Below, piece by piece: positions 16,982-24,313 of a DNA stretch of 64,000 nucleotides. Made by a program: the position numbers and the translations under genes. Numbering within the stretch: position 1 is the first letter of the stretch; each line of letters begins with the position of its first letter. Under the pieces are notes generated by a model. The model saw only the letters and a list, made by a program, of their open reading frames with translations. It ran no database searches and was not told the DNA's origin. Where the stretch lies: assembly GCF_005080685.1 (NCBI RefSeq), contig NZ_CP039371.1:5456001-5520000 (forward strand). Reading direction: 5' to 3'. Source of the DNA: Pseudomonas putida (lineage in GTDB: Bacteria; Pseudomonadota; Gammaproteobacteria; Pseudomonadales; Pseudomonadaceae).

Positions 16982-18061
16982 ATGCGTACGTTCATCCTCG
17001 CTCCCCTGATGCTGGCCGCCAGCGTGGCCAGCGCCGCCGAAACGGTGAAGATCTACAACTGGTCCAGCTACGTCGCGCCCGACACCCTGAAGAACTTCCA
17101 GCAAGCCACCGGCATCGTGCCGACCTACGACGTGTACGACAGCAACGAGACCCTCGATGGCAAACTGATGACCGGCAACTCCGGCTATGACGTGGTGTTT
17201 CCCTCCAACCACTTCATGGCCCGCCAGATCCAGGGCAAGGCACTCAAACGCCTGGACCGCTCGCAGTTGCCCAACTGGCACAACCTCAATCCGGTATTGC
17301 TCAAGGCGCTGGAAGTCAACGATCCGGGCAACCAGTACGGCTTCCCCTACCTGTGGGGCAGCACCGGCATCGGCTACAACATCGACAAGGTCAAGGCAGT
17401 GCTCGGCGACAATGCGCCGGTCGACTCGTGGGATCTGATCTTCAAACCCGAGTACATGAGCAAGCTGAAAAGCTGCGGCGTCGCCGTGCTGGATAATGGG
17501 CCGGAGCTGTTGCCCATCGCCCTGCATTACCTCGGCCTGCCGCATCACAGCCAGGACCCTGCGGACTATGAAAAGGCCAAGGCGTTGTTGATGCAGGTGC
17601 GGCCGTACATCAGCTACTTCCACTCGTCGAAGTACACCGGCGACCTGGCCAATGGCGATGTGTGCGTGGTGGTGGGGTTCTCGGGGGATGTGCTGCAAGC
17701 CAGGAACCGCGCCGAGGAGGCGAAGAACGGGGTGAAGGTGGGTTACTCGATTCCGAAGGAAGGCGCGCCGATGTGGTTCGACATGGTCGCCATGCCCGCC
17801 GATGCGCCGGACGAGAAAGCAGCCTATGCCTACATGAACTACCTGCTGCAACCTGAGGTGATGGCCAACATCAGCAACCATGTGCAGTACGCCAACGGCA
17901 ACCTCAAGGCCGACGGGCTGGTGGACCCGGCCATGAAGGGCAACAGCATGATCTACCCGAGCGAGGATGTGATGGGCAAGTTGTATGCCCTGGAGGCGAT
18001 GCCGGCGAAGATCGACCGGATCAGGACGCGGATCTGGACCAGCATCAAGGCCGGCAATTGA
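16982..18061 (+). CDS. Polyamine-type ABC substrate-binding protein (PotF/SpuD family)
   Basis: Periplasmic binding protein of 359 residues. Signal peptide MRTFILAPLMLAASVASAAE, cleavage after SAA or ASAA. The mature start TVKIYNWSSYVAPDTLKNFQ and TYDVYDSNETLDGKLMTGNS, with the YDVVFPSNHFMARQIQ segment, match PotD/PotF/SpuD proteins that bind putrescine or spermidine. Ligand-site residues Trp, Ser and Asp in NWSSY and YDSNE are conserved by eye. LWGSTGIGYNIDKV and PKEGAPMWFDMVAMPADAPD are also present. No permease or ATPase gene adjoins, so it must share a transporter encoded elsewhere or act as a sensor. It follows the cupin by 52 bp, probably in the same operon. Confidence 0.88.
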   Translation: MRTFILAPLMLAASVASAAETVKIYNWSSYVAPDTLKNFQQATGIVPTYDVYDSNETLDGKLMTGNSGYDVVFPSNHFMARQIQGKALKRLDRSQLPNWHNLNPVLLKALEVNDPGNQYGFPYLWGSTGIGYNIDKVKAVLGDNAPVDSWDLIFKPEYMSKLKSCGVAVLDNGPELLPIALHYLGLPHHSQDPADYEKAKALLMQVRPYISYFHSSKYTGDLANGDVCVVVGFSGDVLQARNRAEEAKNGVKVGYSIPKEGAPMWFDMVAMPADAPDEKAAYAYMNYLLQPEVMANISNHVQYANGNLKADGLVDPAMKGNSMIYPSEDVMGKLYALEAMPAKIDRIRTRIWTSIKAGN

Positions 18062-18065
18062 GGCT

Positions 18066-18090
18066 GGGGCCGCTTTGCGGCCCCTGTTTC
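18066..18090. terminator. Bidirectional terminator between potF-like gene and prfC
   Basis: GGGGCCGC (18066-18073) and GCGGCCCC (18077-18084) form a perfect stem with a TTT loop, then TGTTT. The flanking genes converge here with only 34 bp between their stop codons. Confidence 0.75.
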
Positions 18091-18095
18091 AATGA

Positions 18096-19679
18096 TCAGT
18101 GATGCTCGCGGGTAGCGCGGAACTTGATGTCCGGCCAGCGCTCTTCCATCAGCGACAGGTTGACGCGGGTCGGCGCCAGGTAGGTCAGGTGACCGCCACC
18201 GTCGATGGCCAGGTTCTCCATGGCCTTGTTCTGGAATTCCTCGAGCTTCTTCTTATCGTCGCAGCCGATCCAGCGGGCCGACCAGACGGTGATCGGCTCG
18301 TAGGCGCATTCGACCTTGTACTCTTCCTTCAGGCGGCTGGCGACGACGTCGAACTGCAGTACACCGACCGCACCGAGAATGATGTCGTTGCTGCGCTCAG
18401 GGAAGAACACCTGGGTCGCGCCCTCTTCTGCCAACTGCTGCAGGCCCTGGCGCAGTTGCTTGGACTTGAGCGGGTCTTTCAGGCGCACGCGGCGGAACAA
18501 CTCCGGGGCGAAGTGCGGGATACCGGTGAAGCCCAGCGCCTCGCCTTCGGTGAAGGTGTCGCCGATCTGGATGGTGCCGTGGTTGTGCAGGCCGATGATG
18601 TCGCCGGCATAGGCTTCTTCGAGCTGCTCACGCTCGGACGAGAAGAAGGTCAGGGCATCGCCGATGCGCAGGTCCTTGTTCAGGCGTACGTGGCGCATTT
18701 TCATGCCCTTCTCGTACTTGCCCGAGCAGATGCGCATGAAAGCGATACGGTCGCGGTGTTTCGGGTCCATGTTCGCCTGGATCTTGAACACGAAACCTGT
18801 GAACTTCTCCTCGGTCGGCTCGACGGTCCGCTCGTGTGCCACACGGCCCAACGGGCGCGGCGCCCAGTCGACGACCGCATCGAGCACGTGATCGACACCG
18901 AAGTTGCCCAGCGCGGTCCCGAAGAATACCGGGGTCAGTTGGCCGTTGATGAATTCGTCCTGGTCGAACTCATGGCAGGCGCCCTGCACCAGTTCGAGTT
19001 GCTCGACGAAAGAGTCGTACTGGTCGCCCAGATGCGCGCGGGCCTCGTCGGAATCCAGCTTCTGGATGATCTTCGCTTCGGTACGCTCGTGGCCGTGGCC
19101 CGGGGTGTAGACGATGATGTAGTCGCCGGTCAGGTGGTACACACCCTTGAAATCGCGGTAGCAACCGATCGGCCAGGTGATCGGCGCAGCCTTGATCTTG
19201 AGCACCGCTTCGATTTCGTCGAGCAGTTCGATCGGGTCACGGATGTCACGGTCGAGTTTGTTGATGAAGCTGACGATCGGCGTGTCCCGCAGGCGGCAGA
19301 CGTCCATCAGGGCGATGGTCCGCGGCTCGACGCCCTTACCGCCGTCGAGCACCATCAGCGCCGAGTCCACCGCGGTCAGGGTGCGGTAGGTATCTTCGGA
19401 GAAGTCTTCGTGGCCGGGGGTGTCGAGCAGGTTGATCATGTGCTCGCGGTAGGGGAACTGCATCACCGAGGTGGTGATGGAGATGCCGCGTTGCTTCTCC
19501 ATTTCCATCCAGTCGGAGGTGGCGTGGCGGTCGGACTTGCGCGACTTCACGGTACCGGCGACGGCAATGGCCTTGCCCATCAGCAGAAGCTTCTCGGTGA
19601 TGGTGGTCTTACCGGCGTCGGGGTGGGAAATGATTGCGAAAGTGCGGCGCTTCGCGACTTCGGCGGCCTGGTTGGTCAT
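18096..19679 (-). CDS. prfC: Peptide chain release factor 3 (RF3)
   Basis: Translational GTPase of 527 residues that frees RF1/RF2 from the ribosome after termination. The G domain opens with [20 protein letters not shown] (P-loop), then [20 protein letters not shown] (switch I), [20 protein letters not shown] (G3) and [19 protein letters not shown] (G4). The C-terminal part has [20 protein letters not shown] and [20 protein letters not shown] use ATG 19679 ([12 protein letters not shown]); the 22-codon upward extension has no family match. The upstream 100 bp hold a hairpin (19754-19773) and the end of a small regulator gene. Complete and ordinary. Confidence 0.96.
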   Translation of the reverse strand: MTNQAAEVAKRRTFAIISHPDAGKTTITEKLLLMGKAIAVAGTVKSRKSDRHATSDWMEMEKQRGISITTSVMQFPYREHMINLLDTPGHEDFSEDTYRTLTAVDSALMVLDGGKGVEPRTIALMDVCRLRDTPIVSFINKLDRDIRDPIELLDEIEAVLKIKAAPITWPIGCYRDFKGVYHLTGDYIIVYTPGHGHERTEAKIIQKLDSDEARAHLGDQYDSFVEQLELVQGACHEFDQDEFINGQLTPVFFGTALGNFGVDHVLDAVVDWAPRPLGRVAHERTVEPTEEKFTGFVFKIQANMDPKHRDRIAFMRICSGKYEKGMKMRHVRLNKDLRIGDALTFFSSEREQLEEAYAGDIIGLHNHGTIQIGDTFTEGEALGFTGIPHFAPELFRRVRLKDPLKSKQLRQGLQQLAEEGATQVFFPERSNDIILGAVGVLQFDVVASRLKEEYKVECAYEPITVWSARWIGCDDKKKLEEFQNKAMENLAIDGGGHLTYLAPTRVNLSLMEERWPDIKFRATREHH

Positions 19680-19753
19680 GGGAAATCGCCTGACTGGGGG
19701 ATTTAAAAGGGGCGATATCATACCTGATGTTGGGCTGGGTACCAAAACCCGAT

Positions 19754-19773
19754 CCCTGGACGCGGGTCCAGGG
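19754..19773. terminator. Hairpin between prfC and the HigA-like gene
   Basis: CCCTGGAC (19754-19761) and GTCCAGGG (19766-19773) with a four-base loop, seven bases beyond the antitoxin stop codon. No U-tract on the relevant strand, so weak as an intrinsic terminator. Confidence 0.4.
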
Positions 19774-19779
19774 TAACGG

Positions 19780-20106
19780 CTAGACGCGTTTCACCTGCGC
19801 CTCAGAAAACCCGTCAAGCGTGACAGGGGGACGGCCAGGGATATGTGCAACAAGCTCCAATCTCCCACCCAGAGCCTCCACGTAGCTGCGGAGGGTGGAA
19901 ATCAACATGTCGTTGCGCTGCTCCACCTTGGAAACATTGCTCTGCCGGATATCGAGGCGTTCCGCCAGCCCTTCCTGGGTGATTTCCAACTGCCTGCGCA
20001 ATGCTTGCAAGGTCATCTCCTCACAGATCAATTCAACCCCGCGGGCCTCGATTTTCGCCCTGCGGTCAGGCGAAAGCTCGTTCATGACATCATCAAGCGT
20101 TTTCAT
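19780..20106 (-). CDS. HigA/XRE-type antitoxin-like transcriptional regulator
   Basis: A 108-residue protein with one helix-turn-helix of the XRE class: [20 protein letters not shown] followed by [20 protein letters not shown], at residues about 37-75. The N-terminal [20 protein letters not shown] and the C-terminal [20 protein letters not shown] are what I expect of antitoxins paired with HigB/RelE toxins of the Gp49-like group. In complete loci the toxin gene lies directly upstream and ends within a few bases of this start. Here only the toxin's last third survives (20110-20238), so the gene is an orphan antitoxin or has been taken over as a regulator. It would bind its own promoter. Confidence 0.8.
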   Translation of the reverse strand: MKTLDDVMNELSPDRRAKIEARGVELICEEMTLQALRRQLEITQEGLAERLDIRQSNVSKVEQRNDMLISTLRSYVEALGGRLELVAHIPGRPPVTLDGFSEAQVKRV

Positions 20107-20109
20107 AAT

Positions 20110-20238
20110 TCAACCTCTGAACAGGTGTCGTTCAAAACGTGCATCGGCACGCTCGATCAGGCTCCGGTAAAATCTACGCTCACTGGTGCCTGCCTTGTCC
20201 CCGGCTACCAACAGTAGCGCACAGCGAGAAGGGTCACT
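20110..20238 (-). pseudogene. Remnant of HigB/RelE-type (Gp49-like) toxin gene
   Basis: Read leftwards, the frame ending with TGA at 20110-20112 encodes LLLVAGDKAGTSERRFYRSL and then IERADARFERHLFRG, the C-terminal third of a HigB-type mRNA interferase (the ALLLVAGDK strand, then the RFY and ADARF helices). Going upstream, likeness fades within about 20 residues beyond DPSRC and the frame meets a stop at 20266-20268, with no start codon placed for a full toxin. The toxin's catalytic N-terminal two-thirds are missing. The end lies three bases before the antitoxin ATG, as in intact pairs. The loss probably came from a deletion that joined unrelated sequence. Confidence 0.7.
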
Positions 20239-20639
20239 GCAACATGCCCCCGAAGGAATATTCCCTCAAGGAGATTTCGAGGAAATTTCAGAGGGTGATT
20301 GTGCTCAGGGGACAAATGGCTCGATAGCAGGTAATTAAACGCCTTCAGGCAAGAAAAGCGCTGTTTTCTCGTGCGAAAAATCGCCCTTACCAGTGATTAA
20401 CGCTGGCCAAATGCCGCATCAGATGGGAACCTTTACGCCCACGGAGACGTCCACTCCCCTGCAAGCCGCTTCGCTTGGGGACTGGTTTCATCAGCATTTT
20501 CGGGCCCGACGGGGTTCGGCTCATGGCCTGATCGCTGCCCTCGGCAAGCATCACGCTGCTACTCGCGAACACACCACCTGCCGGCCTCGAGGGCCGGCTA
20601 CACAGAAGTGTGCTCGCCGACAACACAAGGAGTCCGCCT
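20239..20639. other. Intergenic region before the osmoprotectant operon
   Basis: About 400 bp with no convincing gene. A 28-codon frame from ATG 20244 (MPPKEYSLKEISRKFQRVIV) has no family likeness. A GC dyad GCCGGCC near 20580 mirrored by GGCCGGC near 20592 lies just before the operon. AT-rich sequence at 20325-20400 could hold a promoter, but I cannot fix one. The base composition differs somewhat from the neighbouring coding DNA, consistent with leftover accessory DNA beside the toxin remnant. Confidence 0.4.
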
Positions 20640-21353
20640 GTGGCTAAACGCTACGGAAAGGGGCTGTTGGGATGGGCCGCCGTGCTCGTCATCCTGGCCC
20701 TGCTGGTCCACTGGATCGGCATCGACACGATCGCGCGTTACCGCGACGATCTTGGGTTCTACCTGCAAGCGCACCTGGTTCTGGTGCTGGCTTCGATGGC
20801 GGCGGCGTTGGCCGTGGGCATCCCCGCCGGCATTGCCCTGAGTCGACCGCACCGGGTCGACAAAGCCGAACGCTTCATGCAGTTCTTCAACGTTGGCAAC
20901 ACCATTCCCCCCCTGGCCGTTCTGGCCATTGCCCTGAGTATTCTGGGCATCGGCGCAGGCCCCGCGATCTTCGCGCTGTTCCTCGCCTCCCTCCTGCCCA
21001 TCGTGCGCAACACCTACGAGGGCCTGAAAAACGTCCCCGCCTCGCTCAAGGAAGCCGCCACCGGCATCGGCATGACGCCGCGCCAGCAACTGTGGCAAGT
21101 GGAGTTGCCCAACGCCGTGCCGATCATCGTCGGCGGCGTGCGCGTGGCCTTGGCGTTGAACGTGGGCACTGCACCGCTGGCCTTCCTGATCGGCGCCAAC
21201 AGCCTTGGCAGCCTGATCTTCCCCGGCATCGCCCTGAACAACCAGCCGCAACTGCTGCTGGGCGCCGCCTGCACGGCGTTGCTGGCGCTGGTGCTGGACG
21301 CCGCGGTGAGTTTCTCCAGCAAGCGCTGGCTGGAACGTGGCCTGGCCCAATAA
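20640..21353 (+). CDS. Osmoprotectant (betaine/choline) ABC transporter permease 1
   Basis: Integral membrane subunit of an OpuC/YehW-type importer, 237 residues. The GTG at 20640 is chosen: AAGGAG lies seven bases before it and the protein then starts AKRYGKGLLGWAAVLVILAL, directly in helix one. The EAA loop reads NTYEGLKNVPASLKEAATGI and continues GMTPRQQLWQVELPNAVPII. NVGNTIPPLAVLAIALSILG is typical of OpuCB/YehW proteins. The gene is 12 bp before the binding-protein gene. With the downstream permease it would make a heterodimeric channel. Substrates of this class are glycine betaine, choline or carnitine; which one applies here is not readable. Confidence 0.85.
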   Translation: MAKRYGKGLLGWAAVLVILALLVHWIGIDTIARYRDDLGFYLQAHLVLVLASMAAALAVGIPAGIALSRPHRVDKAERFMQFFNVGNTIPPLAVLAIALSILGIGAGPAIFALFLASLLPIVRNTYEGLKNVPASLKEAATGIGMTPRQQLWQVELPNAVPIIVGGVRVALALNVGTAPLAFLIGANSLGSLIFPGIALNNQPQLLLGAACTALLALVLDAAVSFSSKRWLERGLAQ

Positions 21354-21365
21354 AAGAGGGAACGT

Positions 21366-22277
21366 ATGAAGAAGAGAATCGCCTTGCTGCTGGGCGCGGC
21401 CCTGCTGTTCGCAGGCTTTGCCCAGGCGGCGGACAAACCGCTGATCCGCATCGGCGCGCGGGTGTTCACCGAACAGACCGTACTTGCCGAAATCACTGCC
21501 CAGTACCTGCGTGCCAATGGCTTTGACGTGCGCGTCACCACTGGCCTTGGCAGCAACATTGCGCGCCAGGCACAGGAAACCGGCCAGCTCGACCTGATGT
21601 GGGAATACACCGGGGTTTCGCTGGTGTCGTACAACCATATCGAAGAACGCATGCCCAGTGCCGAGGCCACCTACGCCAAGGTCAAGGAACTGGACGCGAA
21701 AAAGGACCTGATCTGGCTGACGCCGTCGAAGTTCAGCAACACCTACGCCCTGGGCCTGCCCAAGCAGGTGGCCGATGCGTATCCACAGATCCAGACCATC
21801 AGCGACCTCAACCAGGTACTGCGCGACGAGCATGATCGCAACCACCTGGTGGCACTGGATACCGAGTTCGCCAACCGCCCCGACGGCCTGGTCGGCCTGA
21901 AGGCAATGTACGACCTGCAAGTGGGCCGCGCCAACATCCGCCAGATGGATGCCGGCCTGGTGTACACCGCCATGCACAACAACCAGGTGTTCGCCGGCCT
22001 GGTCTACACCACCGACGGCCGTCTCAGCGCCTTCAACCTCAAGCTGCTCGAGGACGACAAGCACTACTTCCCCGACTACACCGCCGCCCCGGTGATCCGC
22101 AAGGCCGTGCTCGACGCCAGCCCGCAGCTGGCCAACCTGCTCAAGCCGCTGGCCGAGCAGCTCGACGACGAGACCATGCGCCAGCTCAACGCCAAGGTCG
22201 ATGTCGAGCACCAGAACCCGACCGCCGTCGCCGCTGCGTTCCTGCGTGAACACCCCCTCCGCGAGGTACAGCCATGA
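21366..22277 (+). CDS. Osmoprotectant ABC transporter substrate-binding protein (OsmF/OpuCC-like)
   Basis: Periplasmic protein of 303 residues from the OpuAC family. Signal peptide MKKRIALLLGAALLFAGFAQ with cleavage after QA-A near residue 22. The mature protein has IRIGARVFTEQTVLAEITAQ, TTGLGSNIARQAQETGQLDL and MWEYTGVSLVSYNHIEERMP, the usual order of betaine-binding lobes, and VALDTEFANRPDGLVGLKAM with QMDAGLVYTAMHNNQVFAGL in the second lobe. GAGGGAACGT precedes the ATG. The stop overlaps the next gene's ATG (ATGA), so synthesis of the second permease is coupled. Confidence 0.88.
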   Translation: MKKRIALLLGAALLFAGFAQAADKPLIRIGARVFTEQTVLAEITAQYLRANGFDVRVTTGLGSNIARQAQETGQLDLMWEYTGVSLVSYNHIEERMPSAEATYAKVKELDAKKDLIWLTPSKFSNTYALGLPKQVADAYPQIQTISDLNQVLRDEHDRNHLVALDTEFANRPDGLVGLKAMYDLQVGRANIRQMDAGLVYTAMHNNQVFAGLVYTTDGRLSAFNLKLLEDDKHYFPDYTAAPVIRKAVLDASPQLANLLKPLAEQLDDETMRQLNAKVDVEHQNPTAVAAAFLREHPLREVQP

Positions 22278-22927
22278 ACCTGCTCGACACCTTCGCCCAC
22301 CTCGACTGGGCCCAGGTCCTGCAACTGACCTGGCAACACATCATGCTGGTCGGCGTCGCCGTGAGCCTGGCGATCGTCATCGGCGTGCCGCTGGGCATCC
22401 TGATGACCCGCTTCCCCGCCCTCGCCGGCCCCCTGCAGGCCAGCGCCACGGTGCTGCTGACCATCCCGTCGATCGCCCTGTTCGGCCTGCTGCTGCCGTT
22501 CTACTCCAAGTTCGGCCAGGGCCTGGGGCCGTTGCCGGCGATCACCGCAGTGTTCCTTTATTCATTGCTACCGATCCTGCGTAACACCTACCTGGCCCTG
22601 ACCAACGTCGAGCCTGGCATCCGCGAAGCGGCACGCGGCATCGGCATGACCTTCGGCCAACGCCTGCGCATGGTCGAGTTGCCCATCGCGGTGCCGGTGA
22701 TCCTCGCTGGCGTGCGCACCGCCGTGGTCATGAACATCGGCGTCATGACCATCGCCGCGACCATCGGCGCCGGTGGCCTTGGCGTACTCATCCTGACGTC
22801 CATCAGCCGCAGCGACATGTCGATGCTGCTGGTCGGCGCCGTGCTGGTCAGCCTGCTGGCCATCGTCGCCGACCTGCTCCTGCAAACCCTGCAACGTGCC
22901 CTGACTCCAGAAGGACTGCGCTCATGA
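22274..22927 (+). CDS. Osmoprotectant ABC transporter permease 2
   Basis: Second membrane subunit, 217 residues. Helix one is HIMLVGVAVSLAIVIGVPLG; then TVLLTIPSIALFGLLLPFYS, and the EAA loop NTYLALTNVEPGIREAARGI with GMTFGQRLRMVELPIAVPVI. The IGAGGLGVLILTSISRSDMS segment is diagnostic of OpuCB/YehY-type permeases. It overlaps the binding-protein gene by four bases upstream and the ATPase gene by four bases downstream. Together with permease 1 and the CBS-bearing ATPase it completes a four-gene importer. Confidence 0.9.
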   Translation: MNLLDTFAHLDWAQVLQLTWQHIMLVGVAVSLAIVIGVPLGILMTRFPALAGPLQASATVLLTIPSIALFGLLLPFYSKFGQGLGPLPAITAVFLYSLLPILRNTYLALTNVEPGIREAARGIGMTFGQRLRMVELPIAVPVILAGVRTAVVMNIGVMTIAATIGAGGLGVLILTSISRSDMSMLLVGAVLVSLLAIVADLLLQTLQRALTPEGLRS

Positions 22928-24081
22928 TCGAACTCAAGAACCTCAGCAAGACCTTCAACGTCAACGGCAAGGACGTCAAGGCCGTCGACTCGGTAAGCCT
23001 CACTGTCAACGAAGGCGAGATCTGCGTGTTCCTCGGCCCTTCGGGTTGCGGCAAGAGCACCACGTTGAAGATGATCAACCGCCTCATCACACCGACCTCC
23101 GGGCAGGTGTTCATCAACGGCGAAGACACCAGCGCGCTGGACGAAGTGACCCTGCGTCGGCACATCGGCTACGTGATCCAGCAGATCGGCCTGTTCCCCA
23201 ACATGACCATCGAGGAGAACATCACCGTGGTCCCGCGCCTGCTCGGCTGGGACAAGCAGAAGTGCCACGACCGCGCCCGCGAGCTGATGCACATGATCAA
23301 GCTCGAGCCCAAGCAGTACCTGCAGCGCTATCCGCGCGAGCTGTCCGGTGGCCAGCAGCAGCGTATCGGCGTGATCCGCGCGCTGGCCGCCGATGCGCCG
23401 GTGCTGCTGATGGACGAGCCGTTCGGCGCGGTTGACCCGATCAACCGGGAGATGATCCAGAACGAGTTCTTCGAGATGCAGCGGGCGCTGAACAAGACCG
23501 TGATCATGGTCAGCCACGACATCGACGAGGCCATCAAGCTGGGCGACAAGATCGCCATCTTCCGCGCCGGCAAGCTGCTGCAGCTCGATCACCCGGACAC
23601 CCTGCTGGCGCACCCGGTGGATGATTTCGTCAGCAACTTCGTCGGCCAGGACAGCACCCTCAAGCGCCTGCTGCTGGTGCGCGCCGAGGACGCGGCGGAC
23701 AACGCCCCGTCGGTCAGCCCGGAAACCCCCGTGGCCGATGCCCTGGAGCTGCTCGACGAACACGACCGCCGCTACGTGGTGGTGACCGATGCGCAGAACA
23801 AAGCGCTGGGCTATGTGCGCCGCCGCGACATGCACCGCCAGCAAGGCACCTGCGGCGACTTCCTGCGCCAGTTCAACGCCACCGCTTCGCACGATGAACA
23901 CCTGCGCATCCTGCTGTCGCGGATGTACGAGTTCAATCGCGCGTGGTTGCCGGTGCTCGATGCCGAGCAGGTATTCCTGGGCGAGGTGACCCAGGAATCG
24001 ATCGCGGCGTACCTGAGCTCGGGGCGCTCGCGTGGGGCGAAGACCAGTATCGTGTCGCCGGCCGAGGTGGCGGCCTCTTGA
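22924..24081 (+). CDS. Osmoprotectant ABC transporter ATP-binding protein with CBS domains
   Basis: ATPase subunit of 385 residues. Walker A GPSGCGKS near residue 38, signature ELSGGQQQRIGVIRAL near 140, Walker B VLLMDEPFGAVD near 160, and MVSHDIDEAIKLGDKIAIF. Residues about 260-370 hold a CBS pair: VADALELLDEHDRRYVVVTD and MYEFNRAWLPVLDAEQVFLG. In OpuA such domains sense ionic strength and gate transport; here the same is inferred. MIELKNLSKTFNVNGKDVKA is the clear start. A cluster of REP repeats begins about a dozen bases after the stop. Confidence 0.92.
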   Translation: MIELKNLSKTFNVNGKDVKAVDSVSLTVNEGEICVFLGPSGCGKSTTLKMINRLITPTSGQVFINGEDTSALDEVTLRRHIGYVIQQIGLFPNMTIEENITVVPRLLGWDKQKCHDRARELMHMIKLEPKQYLQRYPRELSGGQQQRIGVIRALAADAPVLLMDEPFGAVDPINREMIQNEFFEMQRALNKTVIMVSHDIDEAIKLGDKIAIFRAGKLLQLDHPDTLLAHPVDDFVSNFVGQDSTLKRLLLVRAEDAADNAPSVSPETPVADALELLDEHDRRYVVVTDAQNKALGYVRRRDMHRQQGTCGDFLRQFNATASHDEHLRILLSRMYEFNRAWLPVLDAEQVFLGEVTQESIAAYLSSGRSRGAKTSIVSPAEVAAS

Positions 24082-24092
24082 AATAGCGCCTC

Positions 24093-24302
24093 CCCCTTCG
24101 CGGGCAAGCCCGCCCCACCGGTCCTATGCCTGCCTGTGGGCTGGCGCTGTACCGGTGGGAGCGGGCTTGTCCCGCGAATGGGGCGACGCGGTGAATGGCA
24201 CCGGCTTCGCCGGTGTTCGCGGGACAAGCCCGCTCCCACAGAGTCCAGTTAAATCAATGAGTTATGTTTAGTTCTCTGGGAGCGGGCTTGCCCGCGAAGG
24301 GG
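24093..24302. repeat. Cluster of at least four REP half-sites
   Basis: Four related arms occur in 210 bp: near 24093-24122, 24151-24180, 24213-24240 and 24278-24302. Each shows the core GCGGGCTTG(T/C)CCCGCGAA or its complement, with GGGAGCGG beside it. They alternate in direction, making several possible hairpins. The site lies between a rightward ATPase gene and the leftward end of the fecA-like gene, so it can end both transcripts. AT-rich sequence (24248-24275) separates the last two arms. Confidence 0.85.
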
Positions 24303-24313
24303 ACGACGCGTTA

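Noticed and set aside
20244..20327. 28-codon plus-strand frame after the toxin remnant
   Set aside because: Weak ribosome site and no hydrophobic or domain pattern; cannot be told from chance.
19680..20640. Genomic island around the toxin remnant
   Set aside because: No integrase, tRNA end, insertion sequence or direct repeats; only the small remnant and 400 bp of unassigned DNA.
24093..24302. Possible CRISPR array
   Set aside because: Repeats alternate in direction, differ in spacing and match REP cores; no regular spacers and no cas genes.
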